From Larix kaempferi (lineage: Eukaryota; Streptophyta; Pinopsida; Pinales; Pinaceae): a stretch of DNA of 64,000 bases. The notes under the pieces were generated by a model, which searched no databases, had not been told where the DNA came from, and saw only the letters and a list, made by a program, of their open reading frames with translations. The stretch covers positions 3,224,001 through 3,288,000 of the forward strand of contig BSBM01000059.1 of the NCBI GenBank assembly GCA_027924585.1, in the 5' to 3' direction. This document shows, piece after piece, positions 47,201 through 60,889 of this stretch (its first letter is position 1; each line of letters opens with the position of its first letter). A program made the translations under genes and the position numbers.

Positions 47201-48049
47201 TCTTATTCTTTATTTGGTCGACCTATGAGGTGATGCCCCTTGCAGCTACTACTCCAACACTGCCTCTTGGCCATGGAGGTATCGTCAGCATGATCATACT
47301 GAAACACATCTCGATATCATAAGTACATCACAGTTATCTCCAACCTCTCTATATCATAAGGAAGGTCTTCCAACACAATCACAGTTAGTCGATAGGTGTC
47401 AACAAATCAATCTTCGTGCATCTGCTCAATCCAGTCCATTGTGAAACATGCACTAACTCCACGACTCTGCCCTCTCCATAGGTGAGTCACTCGTGCATCA
47501 GCTCAAGAACTCTGCACATTCCATTGTAGAGTCTATCATGCATCAATACAATGTGCTCAGCTCAACCCAATCCATCGAGTGCCTACATCATCAACACTCC
47601 CTCTTAGCTAAAGAGGTATCATCACTTCGGAACAAATCTTGTTATCATAAAAGGGTCCATTCCAACACAGGCATACACTCAACAAAGAAGAATGTTCCTC
47701 AAATGAACCATCCACAAATAAGCATTTTCCACAATGGCACACGCTCCACAGAGGAGTACGTTCCAGAAATGAACCATCCCACAAAGGGACCATATCATCT
47801 TTTTAAAGAAGATATATGATCTACCCGATGAACTTGGTCATTCTAGACCACAGAGGATTACTTCCGCAAGCACTTTATCTGTGGAAGGTGGCAATGAGGG
47901 GGAAAATTTTTGAAGAAGAGAAGTGAGATGAGGTGATACGAATGACAATAGAGGATGAAAAGGGGAAAAATGCCGGAGATGTTGAATCATCAATCCCATG
48001 ACTGCAGTCTATGCAATGAAACAACTACGAACAACGCCCTACACGAGAG
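44263..48049. repeat. Higher-order repeat copy 6 (3,787 bp, two deletions)
   Basis: A 44,263-46,162 (1,900 bp) and B 46,163-48,049 (1,887 bp). The A monomer lost 22 bp at about 46,109 (left palindrome arm) and the B monomer lost 51 bp at about 46,412 (right palindrome arm). The B monomer is also more diverged, including the altered TATA box, so it marks the edge of the homogeneous zone. Confidence 0.9.
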
Positions 48050-49563
48050 AAAATGTAGAAAATCACCTTAAATAGTGTGTTGGTTTCGAGCTCCACACTC
48101 ATTTTGTTTATGTGCTTTTCCATTCTTTTAGCGATCCTAGTTATGCTGCTATAAACATTAACAAGCTCAACGAAGGCTTGAAACCACCATCAACACTGTT
48201 CAAGGTGAGTTTCTTCATTTTCGCCTCTGTGGGGTGTTGTTCCTAGTCGTTCGATCACATAGACTGCAGTAATGAGATCGATGACTCAACATATCCCACA
48301 TTTTTCCTCTTTCCATCCTCTATTGTCCCCGGTATCATCTCGTCTCGGTTGTATATACTAGCTTGTGAAGGCTAGTATATATGGAATATAGATGTTAGCA
48401 ATGATTCTCTACGCTAAACTGATTGTGACACCACCTCCTACAAAAAATAAACAAACAGGCGAATGCGAGGATCACTGAAAGAATTGCAAATCACAGAAAC
48501 AAAATGAGTGTCAAGCTCGTTTAAACCATGATGATAAGAACAATCATCTCCCAACCATAGGTTGATTTATTTGTCTCCCCCGAGCTCAGACCTTCCAATA
48601 GAGAACGATGTACATACGGATAGTAGTAGCGCAAACCCTAGAAAACAAGGGAGAAACTTCTCCAATAGTGGAGAACCCCAAAAAATCAGTCCCTTAACTG
48701 AAGTAGCGAACCTCTCTTGGTTAGAGCGAACTTGCTTGAGTGAATGATGAAATCAGAGGTCGAACTCTCTATTTATACACATCAAAGGGTGACTTTTTCC
48801 TGACTGGGTCGACCCAACTTTCAATAACTGCGACGAACTAATTGGTGCAGTTCTGCCCATTGTATGGGGCAAATTGTCCACTGCTTTGGGAAAGTTTATC
48901 CACTGGTCTGAAATGTCTTTGGGGAAATAAAGAAAATTACATTTAATAAATATTTTCTTTGTGATTTCACCCCTAGGTTTACATTGAGTTTTTTACATGA
49001 TCGAATACATTGACGTCTTGTCCCATAGGAGGTACCTTAACAAGATGAAATGCAAAAAGAATAACTTCCGAAGTTGTACTGTATCCAACACTCCCTCTCA
49101 ACAAGGAAGGTATTCTTCGAACACTGTATTATTTATTTGGTCGACCTATGAGGTGATTCCCCATGCAACTACTACTCCAACACTGCCTCTTGACCATGGA
49201 AGTATCGTCAGCATTATCATAGTGAAACACATCTCGATACCATAAGTACATCACAGTTATCTCTAACCTCTCTATAACATAAGGAAGGTCTTCCAACACA
49301 ATCACAGTTAGTCGAGAAGTGTCAACAAATGAATCTTCGTGCATCTGCTCAATCCAGTCCATCGTAGAGTCTATCATGCATCAATACAATGTGCTGAGCT
49401 CAACCCAGTCCATCAACGACCAACATCATCAACATTCCCTCTTAGCTAGATAGGTATCATCACGTCGGAACACATCTTGTTATCATAAGCAGGTCCATTC
49501 CAACATAGGGAATAAGCACATTCCACAAAGGAACCATCCCACAATGGGACACACTCCACAAAG
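48050..49563. repeat. Transition monomer
   Basis: An A-type start with palindrome and TATA (48,769-48,777), then a shortened middle: about 100 bp between 'aatccagtccatcg' and 'tagagtctatcatgc' is missing. The hairpin cluster (49,513-49,563) leads into module sequence rather than into a palindrome. Confidence 0.75.
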
Positions 49564-50355
49564 AAATAGAATAACAATTATGAATAGAGTTTATTCACCA
49601 CTCCTAGTTGGCCACCCTTAAGATGATCCCATGAATAACAAACACCCTGTATAAATCTACAACACACATCAACTCCTATTTGGATGACCTGAAGATGAAT
49701 CCAACAAATGACAAACATCTTGTAGTAATCCGCAACACGATGAGACCGAGGCGCCCTTGAGCAACCTTATACTCCTCCAACCTTCATGCTTGCCGAGACA
49801 TGCCACTGGAAGTTGTTCAGCCAGTCCAAATCCTAAGCAAGCAAATAGCAAACAAGTTGGAAGATTGATATATATGCAAATTAAAATAAAACCTTGAACT
49901 GAAAGCAATAACAAGCAAGTAATATCTGACCACACGTTTGGATGAAGTGTTCCCACATGTCCTAAAGGTAGTTATCTTCCCACATGAGACTTGCAACGCA
50001 GTCCAGCGAGTAAATGCAACTATGTAGTAAATCATAGATACTAAGTGTGGCTTGCAGGAATCTATCGTGCAGGTAGAGTACCACCGATAGCATAGAGAAA
50101 GGAGGGAGTCCGAAGCACAATAGAAAAAAGATAAACCTGTAGTTGTCTTCCCCGAAGACGAATACCATGAATGATAAATACCGCAGAGAAATCGGCAACA
50201 CAATCTAAGTGAGGCGCTCTCAAGAAACCATACTCTCCTCTAAACTGGATGTTGGGCAGAACCTCACAATGGAAGTTGATCAGGCTCTCCAAATCCTAAG
50301 CTGACTTGAGCCTTGACCTTGTTAATGTTTATAGCAGCATAACCAGGATCACTAA
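49564..50355 (-). repeat. Module copy 1 (about 790 bp)
   Basis: First copy of a segment that takes the palindrome's place in the right-hand zone. On the minus strand it contains three diverged copies of a 65-bp motif (GATTTCTACAGGGTGTTT, then CATTCATGGGATTCATCTTC), at about 50,200-50,130, 49,740-49,670 and 49,655-49,600. Two acceptor-like CTTAG/GATTTGGA sites precede similar frames (xSLINFHCEV and a worn second copy). A frame of about 80 codons contains LHDRFLQATLSIYDLLHSCI. No family recognised. Confidence 0.7.
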
Positions 50356-51528
50356 AAGAATGGCAAAGCACAGAAACAAAATGACTGTCGAGCTCGTTTA
50401 AATCACGATGATAAGAACAATCATCTCCCAACAATAGACAAAGCTATTTGTCTCCCCCGAGCTCAGACCTTCTAATAAAGAACGATGTACATCCAAATAC
50501 TAGTAGCGCAAACCCAGGAAAACAAGGGAGAAATTTCTCCAGTAGTGGAGAACCCCAAAAAATCAGTCTCTTAACTGAAGTAGCGAACCTCTCTTGGCTA
50601 GAGCGAACTTGCTTGAGTGAATGACCAAATGAGAGGTCGAACTCTCTATTTATACACGTCAAAGGGTGACTTTTTTCCTGACTGGGCCGACCTAACTTTC
50701 CCTGACTGCGGCAGTTCTGCCCATTGTTTGGGGCAAACTGCCCACTTTTTTGGGGCTGTTCACCCACTGGGCCGACTTGTCTTGGGCGAATACTAACAAT
50801 TACGTTTACAAAATCTTTTCTTTGAGATTTCACCCCTAGGTTTACATTGATTCTTTCAAGTGTTTTACATGATCAACTACATTGACATCTTGTCCCATAG
50901 GAGGTACAATAACAAGATCAAATAAAATAACAATAACTTCTAAAGTTGCACTATTTCCAACACTCCCTCTCAACAAGGAAGGTATTCTTCGAACACTGTA
51001 TTCTAATCTTATTCTTTCTTTGGTCGACCTATGAGGTGATTCCCCATGCAGGAACTACCCCAACTCTCCCTCTTGGACAAGGAGGTATCATCAGCATTAT
51101 CATATTGAAACACATCTCGATATCATATGTACATCAGATTTATCTCTAACCACTCTATATCATAAGGAAGGTCTTGCAACACAATCACAGTTAGTCGAGA
51201 AGTGTCAAAAAATCAATCTTCATGCATCTGCTCAATCCAGTCCATCAGAGAACATGCACTAGCTCCACGACTCTCCCTATCCGTAGGTGAGTCACACATG
51301 CATCAGCTCAAGAACTCTTCACAGTCCATCGAAGAGTCTATCATGCATCAATACAATGTTCTCAGCTCAACCCAGTCCATCAGGTGCCTACATCATCAAC
51401 ACTCCCTCTTAGCTAGATAGGTATCATCAAGTCGGAACACATCTTGTTATCATAAGCGGGTCCATTCCAACACAGGGAATAAGCACGTTCCACAAAGGAA
51501 CCATCCCACAATGGGACACACCCCACAA
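50356..51528. repeat. Monomer body after module 1
   Basis: Contains the TATA box (50,646-50,654), the triple motif and the hairpin cluster. A short deletion at about 50,705 removes part of the plus-strand small frame. No palindrome. Confidence 0.75.
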
Positions 51529-52305
51529 AGAAATACAATAACAATTATGAATGGATTTTATTCACCACTCCTAGTTGGCCACCCCCAAGATGATGCCATG
51601 AATAACAAACACCCTGTATAAATCTACAACACACATCAACTCCTATTTGGATGACCTGAAGATGAATCCCACGAATGAAAAACATCTTGTATAAATCCAC
51701 AACGCGATGACACCAATGCGCCCTCGAGAAACCATATACTCCTCCAACCTTCATGATGGCGGAGACATCCCACTGGAATTTTTTCAGGAAGTCCAAATCC
51801 TAAGCCAGCAACTAGCAAACAAGTTGGAAGATTGATACATATGCAAAATAAAATAAAACCTTGAACTGAAAGCAATAACAAGCAGGTAATATCTGGCCAC
51901 ACGTTTGGATGAAGTCTTCCCACATGTCCTTGAAGTAGTTATCTTCCCACAAGAGGCTTGCAACGAAGTCCAGCAAGTAAATGCAACTATGAAGTAAATC
52001 ATAGATACTCAGTGTGGGTTGCAGAAATCTATCGTGCAGGTAGAGGACAACCGAGAGCAGAGAAAAAGGAGGGAATCCGAAGCACAATAGAAAAAAGGTA
52101 AACTCGTAGTTGTCTGACCTGAAGATGAATCCCATGAATGATAAACACCGTGTAGAAATCCGCAACGAAAATCTAATCGAGGAGCTCTCTAGAAACCGTA
52201 CTGTCCTCTAAACCGTACAGTGGAAGTTGATCAGGCTCTCCAAATCCTAAGCTGAGTTGAGCCTTTACCTTGTTAATGTTTACAACAGCATAACCTGTAT
52301 CACTA
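51529..52305 (-). repeat. Module copy 2
   Basis: Here the conserved minus-strand frame reads through (DNYFKDMW) where most copies have a TAG stop, giving a 117-codon frame at 51,812-52,165. The three 65-bp motifs are present. Confidence 0.7.
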
Positions 52306-55300
52306 AAAAAATGGGAAAGCACAGAATAAAAAATGACTGTCGAGCTTGTTTAAACCATGATGATAAGAACAATCATCTCCCAACCATAAACAAAGCTATT
52401 TGTCTCCCCCGAGCTCAGACCTTCTTATAGAGAACGATGTACATCCGGATAGTAGTAAGGAAAACCCAAGAAAACAAGGGAGAAACTTCTCCAATAGTGG
52501 AGAACCCCAAAAAATCATTCTCTTAACTGAAGTATCGAACCTCTCTTGGCTAGAGCGAACTTGCTCGAGTGAATGACCAAATGAGAGGTCGAACTCTCTA
52601 TTTATACACATCAAAGGGTGACTTTTTTCCTGACTGGGCCAACCTAACTTTCCCTAACTGCACCGACCTGACTGGGGCAGTTCTGCCCATTTTTTGGGAC
52701 AAATTGCCCACTTTTTTGGGGGAGTTTACCCGTTGGGCCAACTTGTCTTGGGGGAATACAAAAAATTACGTTTCCTAAATCTTTTCTTTGTGATTTCACC
52801 CCTAGGTTTACATTGATTCTTTCAAGTGTTTTACATGATCAACTACATTGACATCTTGTCCCATAAGGGGTACAATAACAAGATGAAATAAAATAACAAT
52901 AACTTCTGAAGTTGCACTATTTCCAACACTTCCTCTCAACAAGGAAGGTATTCTTCCAACACTCTATTCTAATCTTATTCTTTCTTTGGTCGACCTATGA
53001 GGTGATGCCCCATGCAACTAATACCGGAACACTCCCTCTTAACCAAGGAGGTATCATCAGCTTTATCATACTGAAAGACATCTCCATATCATTTTTACCT
53101 CATATATGTTATTGTATTTCATCTATGTTCCTGTGAAGGCTAGTATATCTGGAATATAGATATTAGCAATATTTCTCTATGCGAAACTGAAAGAATGGAA
53201 AATCACAGAAACAAAATGAGTGTCGAGCTCGTTTAAACCATGATGATAAGAAAAATCATCTCCCAACCATAGACAAAGCTATTTGTCTCCCCCGAGCTCA
53301 GACCTTCCAATAGAGAACGATGTACATCCAGATAGTAGTAGCGCAAACCTTAGAAAACAAGGGAGAAACTTCTCCAATAGTGGAGAACCACAAAAAATCA
53401 ATCCCTTAACTGAAGTAGCGAACCTCTCTTGGCTAGAGCAAACTTGCTTCAGTGAATGACGAAATGAGAGGTCGAACTCTCTATTTATACATATCAAAGT
53501 TTGACTTTTTTCCTGACTGGGCCAACCTAACTTTCCCTGGCTGCGCCAAACTCACTTGATAAGTTCTGCCCATTGTATGGGGCAAATTGCCCACTGCTTC
53601 CGGGCAGTTTACCAACTGGTCGGACTTTTCTTGGGGGAATACAAAAAATTACATTTAATAAATCTTTTCTTTGTCATTTCACCCCTAGGTTTACATTGAG
53701 TGTTTAACATGATCGAATACATTGACATCTTGTCCCATAGGAGGTACCTTAACAAGATGAAATAAAATAAGAATAACTTCCGAAGTGGTACTGTTTCCAA
53801 CACTCCCTCTCAACAAGGAAGGTATTCTTCGAACGCTGTATTCTAATCGTATTCTTTATTCGGTCGACCTATGAGGTGATGCCCCATGCAGCTACTACTC
53901 CAACACTACCTCTTGGCCATGGAGGTATCGTCAGCATTATCATACTGAAACACAACTCGATATCATATGTGCATCACAGTTATCTCTAACCTCTCTATAT
54001 CATAAGGAAGGTCTTCCAACACAATCACAGTTAGTCGAGAAGTGTCAACAAATCAATCTTCGTGCATCTGCTCAATCCAGTCGATCGGGGAACATGCACT
54101 AGCTCCACGACTCTGCCCTATCCATAGGTGAGTCACTCGTGCATCAACTCAAGAACTCTGCACAGTCCATCGTACAGTCTATCATGCATCAATACAATGC
54201 GCTCAGCTCAACCCAGTCCATCGAGTGCGTACATCATCAACACTCCCTCTTAGCTAGAGAGGTATAATCACGTCGGAACACATCTTGTTATCATAAGAGG
54301 GTCCATTCCAACACAAGGATACACTCCACAAAGGAGAACGTTCTCCAAATGAACCATCCAAAAATAAGCACGTTCCACAAATAAACCATCCCACAATGGG
54401 ACACGCTCCACAGAGGAGTACGTTCCACAAAGGAACCATCCCACAAAGGGACCATATCATCTTTTTAAAGAAGATATATGATCTACCTGATGAACTTGGT
54501 CATTCTAGACCACGGAGGATTACTTCCTCAAATACTTTATCTGTGGAAGGTGGCAATGATGGGGAAAATATTTGAAGAGGAGAAGTGAGATGAGGTGATA
54601 CGAGGGACAATAGAGGATGTAAAGAGGAAAAATGTCGGAGATGTTGAGTCATCGATCCCATGACTGCAGTCTATGCAATGAAACGACTACGAACAACGCC
54701 CTACACGAGATAAAATGTAGAAAATCACCTTAAATAGTGTTGATGTTGGTTTCGAGCTCAACATTCATTTTGTTGATGTGTTTTTCAATTCTTTTAGTGA
54801 TCCTGGTTACGCTGCTATAAACATTAACAAGGTTAAGGAAGGCTCGAAACCACCATCAACACTGTTCAAGGTGATTTTCTTCATTTTCTCCTGTGTAGGG
54901 TGATGTTCGTAGTCGTTGCATCACATAGACTGCAATCATGAGATCAATGACTCAACATCTCCCACATTTTCCCTCTTTTCATCCTCTATTGTCCCCAGTA
55001 TCACCTCGTCTCACTTGTATATACTAGCCTGTGAAAGCTAGTATATCTGGAACATAGATGTTAGCAATATTTCTCGACGTGAAAGTGATTGTGATACCAC
55101 CTCCAACAAAAAATAAGCAAGCAGGTGAATGCGAGGAGCATTGTTTCCAACACTCACTCTCAACAAGGTGTTCTTCGAACACTCTATTATAATATTATTC
55201 TTTCTTTGGTCGACCTATGAGGTGATGCCCCATGCACCTACTACTCCAACACTACCTCTTGGCCATGCAGGTATCATCAGCATTATCATACTGAAACACA

Positions 55301-55717
55301 TCTCAATATCATGTGTACATCACAGTTATCTCTAACCTCTCTATATCACAATGAAGATCTTACAACACAATCACAGTTAGTCGAGAAGTGTCAACAAATC
55401 AATCTTCATGCATCTGCTCAGTCCAGTCCATCGGAGAACATGCACTAGCACCACGACTCTGCCGTATCCATAGGTGAGTCACACATGCAGCAGCTCAAGA
55501 ACTCTGCAAAGTCCATGGGAGAGTCTATCATGCATCAATACAATGTGCTCACCTCAACCCAGTCCATCGAATGCCTAAATCCTCAACACTCTCGCTTACC
55601 TAGAGAGGTATCTTCACGTCGAAACACATCTTGTTATCAAAAGAGGTTACATTCCAACCAAGGGAATAAGCACGTTCCACAAAGGAACCATCCCACAATG
55701 GGACACACTCCACAAAG
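52306..55717. repeat. Rearranged monomers, palindrome type returning
   Basis: Two TATA landmarks only 883 bp apart (52,598 and 53,481) show an internal deletion: at 53,110-53,190 sequence jumps from the monomer middle to the 'gtgaaggctagtatatc' hairpin and again to 'gaaactgaaagaatgg'. A full palindrome follows at about 54,590-55,020, and at 55,139 another jump skips the TATA region altogether. Confidence 0.7.
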
Positions 55718-56510
55718 GAATAGAATAACAATTATGAATGGAGTTTATTCACCACTCCTAGTTGGCCACCCAGAAGATTATCCCATGAATAACAAAACAC
55801 CCTCTATAAATCTACAACACAAATCAACTCCTATTTGGTTGACCTGAATATGAATCCCACGAATGACAAACATCCTGTAGAAATCCGCAACGCAATGAGA
55901 CAGAGACGCCCTCGAGAAACCATATACTCCTCCAACCTTCATGCTGGCCGAGACATGGCACTGGAAGTTGTTCAGGCAGTTCAAATCTTATGCAAGCAAC
56001 TAGCAAACAAGTTGGAATATTGATACATATGAAGAATAAAATAAAACATTGAACTGAAAGCAATAAACAGCAGGTAATATCTGGCCACATGTTTCGATGA
56101 AGTGTTCCCACATGTCCTAGAGGTAGTTATCTTCCCACAGGAGGCTTGTAGCATTGTCCAGCGAGTAAATGCAACTATGTAGTAAATCATAGATACTAAG
56201 TGTGGGTTGCAGGAATCTATCATGCAGGTAGAGGACCACCGAGAGAACAGAAAAAGTAGGGAATCCGAAGCACAATAGAAAAAAGGTAAACTCGTAGTTG
56301 TTTGACCTGAAGATCGATCCCATGAATGATAAACACCCTGTAGAAATCCGCAACGCAATCTAATCGAGGCGATCTGTAGAAACCCTACTCTCCTCTAAAC
56401 TGCATGTTGGGCAGAACCTGACAATGGAAGTTCATCAGACTCTCCCAATCCTAAGCTGAGTTGAGCCTTGACCTTGTTAATATTTATAGCAGCATAACCA
56501 GGATCACTAA
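55718..56510 (-). repeat. Module copy 3
   Basis: Three 65-bp motifs present; the minus-strand frame carries the stop version (EDNYL then stop). Followed after only 200 bp of monomer body by truncated sequence (56,740) that rejoins at the hairpin cluster. Confidence 0.7.
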
Positions 56511-56973
56511 AAGGATGGCAAAGCACAGAAACAAAATGAGTTTCGAGCTCGTTTAAACCATGATGATAAGAACAATCATATCCCAACCAGAGACAAAGCT
56601 ATTTGTCTCCCCCGAGCTCAGACCTTCCAATAGAGAACGATGTACATCCGGATAGTAGTAGCGCAAACCCAAGAAAACAAGGGGGAATCTTCTCTAATAG
56701 TGAAGAACCCCAAAAAACCAGTCTCTTAACTGAAGTCAAACGTCCATAAGCTCAAGAACGCTGCACAGTCCATCGGAGAGTCTATCATGCATCAATCCAA
56801 TGTGCTCAGCTCAACCCAGTCCATCAACGACCAACATCATCAACATTCCCTCTTAGCTAGAGAGGTATCATCACGTCGGAACACATCTTGTTATCATAAG
56901 TGGGTCCATTCCAACACAGGGAATAAGCACATTCCACAAAGGAACCATCCAACAATGGGACACACTCCACAAA
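56511..56973. repeat. Truncated monomer body between modules 3 and 4
   Basis: From about 56,738 ('actgaagtcaaacg') the TATA region and triple motif are missing; sequence resumes at 'agctcaagaacgctgcac'. This makes the 1.24-kb short spacing. Confidence 0.7.
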
Positions 56974-57750
56974 GAAATAGAATAACAATTATGAATAGAG
57001 TTTATTCACCACTCCTAGTTGGCCAGCCTTAAGATGATCCCATGAATAACAAACAACCTGTATAAATCTACAACACACATCAACTCCTATTTGGATGACC
57101 TGAAGATGAATCCCACGAATGACAAATATCTTGTATATATCCACAACGCGATGACACCAACGCGCCCTCGAGAAACCATATACTCCTCCAACCTTCACGA
57201 TGGCGGAGACATGGCACTGGAATTTTTTCAGGAAGTCCAAATCCTAAGCCAGCAACTAGCAAACAAGTTGGAAGATTGATACATATGCAAAATAAAATAA
57301 AACCTTGAACTGAAAGCAATAACAAGCAGGTAATATCTAGCCACACGTTTGGATGAAGTGTTCCCACATGTCCTTCAAGTAGTTATCTTCCCACAAGAGG
57401 CTTGCAACGCAGTCCAGCAAGTAAATGCAACTATGAAGTAAATCATAGATACTAAGTGTGGGTTGCAGAAATCTATCGTGCAGGTAGAGGACAACCGAGA
57501 GCAGAGAAAAAGGAGGGAATCCGAAGCACAATAGAAAAAAGGTAAACTCGTAGTTGTCTGACCTGAAGATGAATCCCATGAATGATAAACACCGTGTAGA
57601 AATCCGCAACGAAAATCTAATCGAGGAGCTCTCTAGAAACCGTACTGTCCTCTAAACCGTACAGTGGAAGTTGATCAGGCTCTCCAAATCCTAAGCTGAG
57701 TTGAGCCTTGACCTTGTTAATGTTTACAGCAGCATAACCTGGATCACTAA
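56974..57750 (-). repeat. Module copy 4
   Basis: It shares with copy 2 the lysine version of the frame (DNYLKDMW) and other changes ('ggaattttttcagg', 'cgatgacaccaacgcg'), so copies 2 and 4 are sister copies. Confidence 0.7.
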
Positions 57751-58805
57751 AAGAATGGGAAAGCACAGAATAAAAAATGACCGTCGAGCTTGTTTAAACC
57801 ATGATGATAAGAACAATCATCTCCCAACCATAAACAAAGCTATTTGTCTCCCGCGAGCTCAGACCTTCTTATAGAGAATGATGTACATCCGGATAGTAGA
57901 AAGGAAAACCCAAGAAAACAAGGGAGAAACTTCTCCAATAGTGGAGAACCCCAAAAAATCAGTCTCTTAACTGAAGTATCGAACCTCTCTTGGCTAGAGC
58001 GAACTTGCTCGAGTGAATGACCAAATGAGAGGTCGAACTCTCTATTTATACACATCAAAGGGTGACTTCTTTCCTGACTGGGCCAACCTAACTTTCCCTA
58101 ACTGCACCGACCTGACTGGGGCAGTTCTGCCCATTTTTTGGGACAAATTGCCCACTTTTTGGGGGGAGTTTACCCGTTGGGCCGACTTGTCTTTGGGGAA
58201 TACAAAAAATTACATTTCCTAAATCTTTTCTTTTTGATTTCACCCCTAGGTTTACATTGATTCTTTCAAGTGTTTTACATGATCAACTACATTGACATCT
58301 TGTCCCATAGGGGGTACAATAACAAGATGAAATAAAATAACAATAACTTCTGAAGTTGCACTATTTCCAACACTTCCTCTCAACAAGGAAGGTATTCTTC
58401 CAACACACTATTCTAATCTTATTCTTTCTTTGGTCGACCTATGAGGTGATGCCCCATGCAGCTACTACCCCAACACTACCTACCACAAATCAATCTTCAT
58501 GCATCTGCTCAATCCAGTCCATCGGAGACCATGCACTACCTCCACGACTCTGCCATATCCATAGGTGAGTCACACGTGCATCAGCTCAAGAACTATGCAT
58601 AATCCATCGGAGAGTCTCATGCATCAATACAATGTGCTTAGCTAAACCCAGTCCATCGGGTGCCTACATCATCAACACTCCCTCTTAGCTAGAGAGGTAT
58701 CATCACGTCGGAACACATCTTGTTATCATAAGCGGGTCCATTGCAACACAAGGAATAAGCACGTTCCACAAAGGAACCATCCCACAATGGGACACACTCC
58801 ACAAA
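57751..58805. repeat. Monomer body after module 4
   Basis: Close to the body at 52.3-53.0 kb (shared 'agtatcgaacc', 'cccattttttgggac'). A deletion near 58,482 removes the second polypurine-like motif. TATA box 58,042-58,050. Confidence 0.75.
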
Positions 58806-59598
58806 GGAATAGAATAACAATTATGAATGGAGTTTATTCACCACTCCTAGTTGGCCACCCTAAAGATGATCCCATGAATAACAAAAACCCTGTATAAATC
58901 TACAACACACATCAACTCCTATTTGGATGACCTGAAGATGAATCCCACGAATGACAAACATCCTGTAGAAATCCGCAACGCGATGAGACCGATGCGCCCT
59001 CGAGAAACCATATACTCCTCCAACCTTCATGCTGGCCGAGACATGCCACTGGAAGTTGTTCAGGCAATCCAAATCCTAAGCAAGCAACTAGCATACAAGT
59101 TGGAAGATTGATACATATGCAAAATAAAATAAAACCTTGAACTGAAAGCAATAACAAGCAGGTAATATCTGGCCACAAGTTTCGATGAAGTGTTCCCACA
59201 TGTCCTAGAGGTAGTTATCTTCCCACAGGCAGCTTGCAACGCAGTGAAACAAGTAAATGCAACTTTGTAGTAAATCATAGATACTAAGAATGTGTTGCAG
59301 GAATCTATCGTGCAGGTAGAGGACCACCCAGAGCAGAGAAAAAGGAGGGAATCCGAAGCACAATAGAAAAAAGGTAAACTCGTAGTTGTCTGACCTGAAG
59401 ATGAATCGCATGAATGATAAAAACCCTGTAGAAATCCGAAATACAATCTAGTCGAGGAGCTCTCTAGAAACCCTACTGTCCTCTAAACTGCATGTTGAGC
59501 AGAACCTCACAGTGGAAGTTGATCAGTCTCTCCAAATCCTAAGCTGAGTTGAGCCTTGACCTTGTTAATGTTTATAGCAGCATAACCAGGATCACTAA
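58806..59598 (-). repeat. Module copy 5
   Basis: Stop version of the frame. Followed by a short body that lacks the TATA region: at 59,682 it jumps from 'caaccatag' to 'aattgttatcatatg'. Confidence 0.7.
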
Positions 59599-60097
59599 AA
59601 GAATGGCAAAGCAAAGAAACAAAATGAGTGTCGAGCTCGTTTAAACCATGATGATAAGGACAATCATCTCCCAACCATAGAATTGTTATCATATGTACAT
59701 CACAGTTATCTCTAACCTCACTATATCATAAGGAAGGTCTTGCAACACAATTACAGTTAGTCGAGAAGTGTCAACAAATCAATACTCATGCATCTGCTCA
59801 ATCCATTCCATCGGAGAACATGCACTACCTCCACGACTCTGCCCTATCCATAGGTGAGTGACACGTGCATCAGCTCAAGAACTCTACACAACCCATCGGA
59901 GAGTCTATCATGCATCAATACAATGTGCTCAACTCAACCCAGTCCATCGAGTGCCTACATCATCAACACTCCCTCTTAGCTACAGAGGTATCATCACGTC
60001 GGAACACATCTTGTCATGATAAGCGGGTCCATTCCAACACAGGGAATAAGCACGTTCCACAAAGGAACCATCCCACAATGGGACACACTCCACAAAG
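59599..60097. repeat. Short monomer body without promoter (1)
   Basis: Same junction ('ccatag'/'aattgttatcat') as at about 62,789, so the promoter-less form was itself copied. Confidence 0.75.
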
Positions 60098-60889
60098 GAA
60101 TAGAATAACAATTATGAATGGAGTTTATTCACCACTCCTAGTTGTCCACCCTAAAGATGATCCCATGAATAACAAACACCCTGTGTAAATCTACAACACA
60201 CATCAACTCCTATTTGGATGACCTGAAGATGAATCCCACGAATGACAAACATCCTGTAGAAATATGCAACGCGATGAGACTGAGGCACCCTCGAGAAACC
60301 ATATACTCCTCCAACCTTCATGCTGGCCGCGACATGGCACTGGAAGTTGTTCAGGCAATCCAAATCCTAAGCAAGCAACTAGCATACAAGTTGGAAGAAT
60401 GATACATATGCAAAACAAAATAAAACCTTGAACTGAAAGCAATAACAAGCAGGTAATATCTAGCCACACGTTTGGATGAAGTGTTCCCACATGTCCTAGA
60501 GGTAGTTATCTTCCCATAGGAGGCTTCCAATGCAGCCCAGCGATTAAATGAAACTATGTAGTAAATCGTAAATACTAATTGTGGGTTACAGGAATCTATC
60601 GTGCAGGTAGAGGACCACCGAGAGCAGAGAAAAAGGAGGGAATCCGAAGCACAATAGAAAAAACGTAAACTCGTAGTTGTCTGACCTGAAGATGAATCCC
60701 ATGAATGATAAACACCCTGTAGAAATCTGCAACGCAATCTAATCGAGGAGCTCTGTAGAAACCCTACAGTCCTCAAAACTGCATCTTGGGAAGAACCTGA
60801 GAGTGAAAGTTGATCAGGCTCTCCAAATCCTAAGCTGAGTTGAGCCTTGACCTTGTTAATGTTTACAGCAGCATAACCAGGATCACTAA
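60098..60889 (-). repeat. Module copy 6
   Basis: All three 65-bp motifs present. A 207-codon minus-strand frame (60,351-60,974) runs across the module and into the monomer because several stops are lost; no domain is seen in it. Confidence 0.7.
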
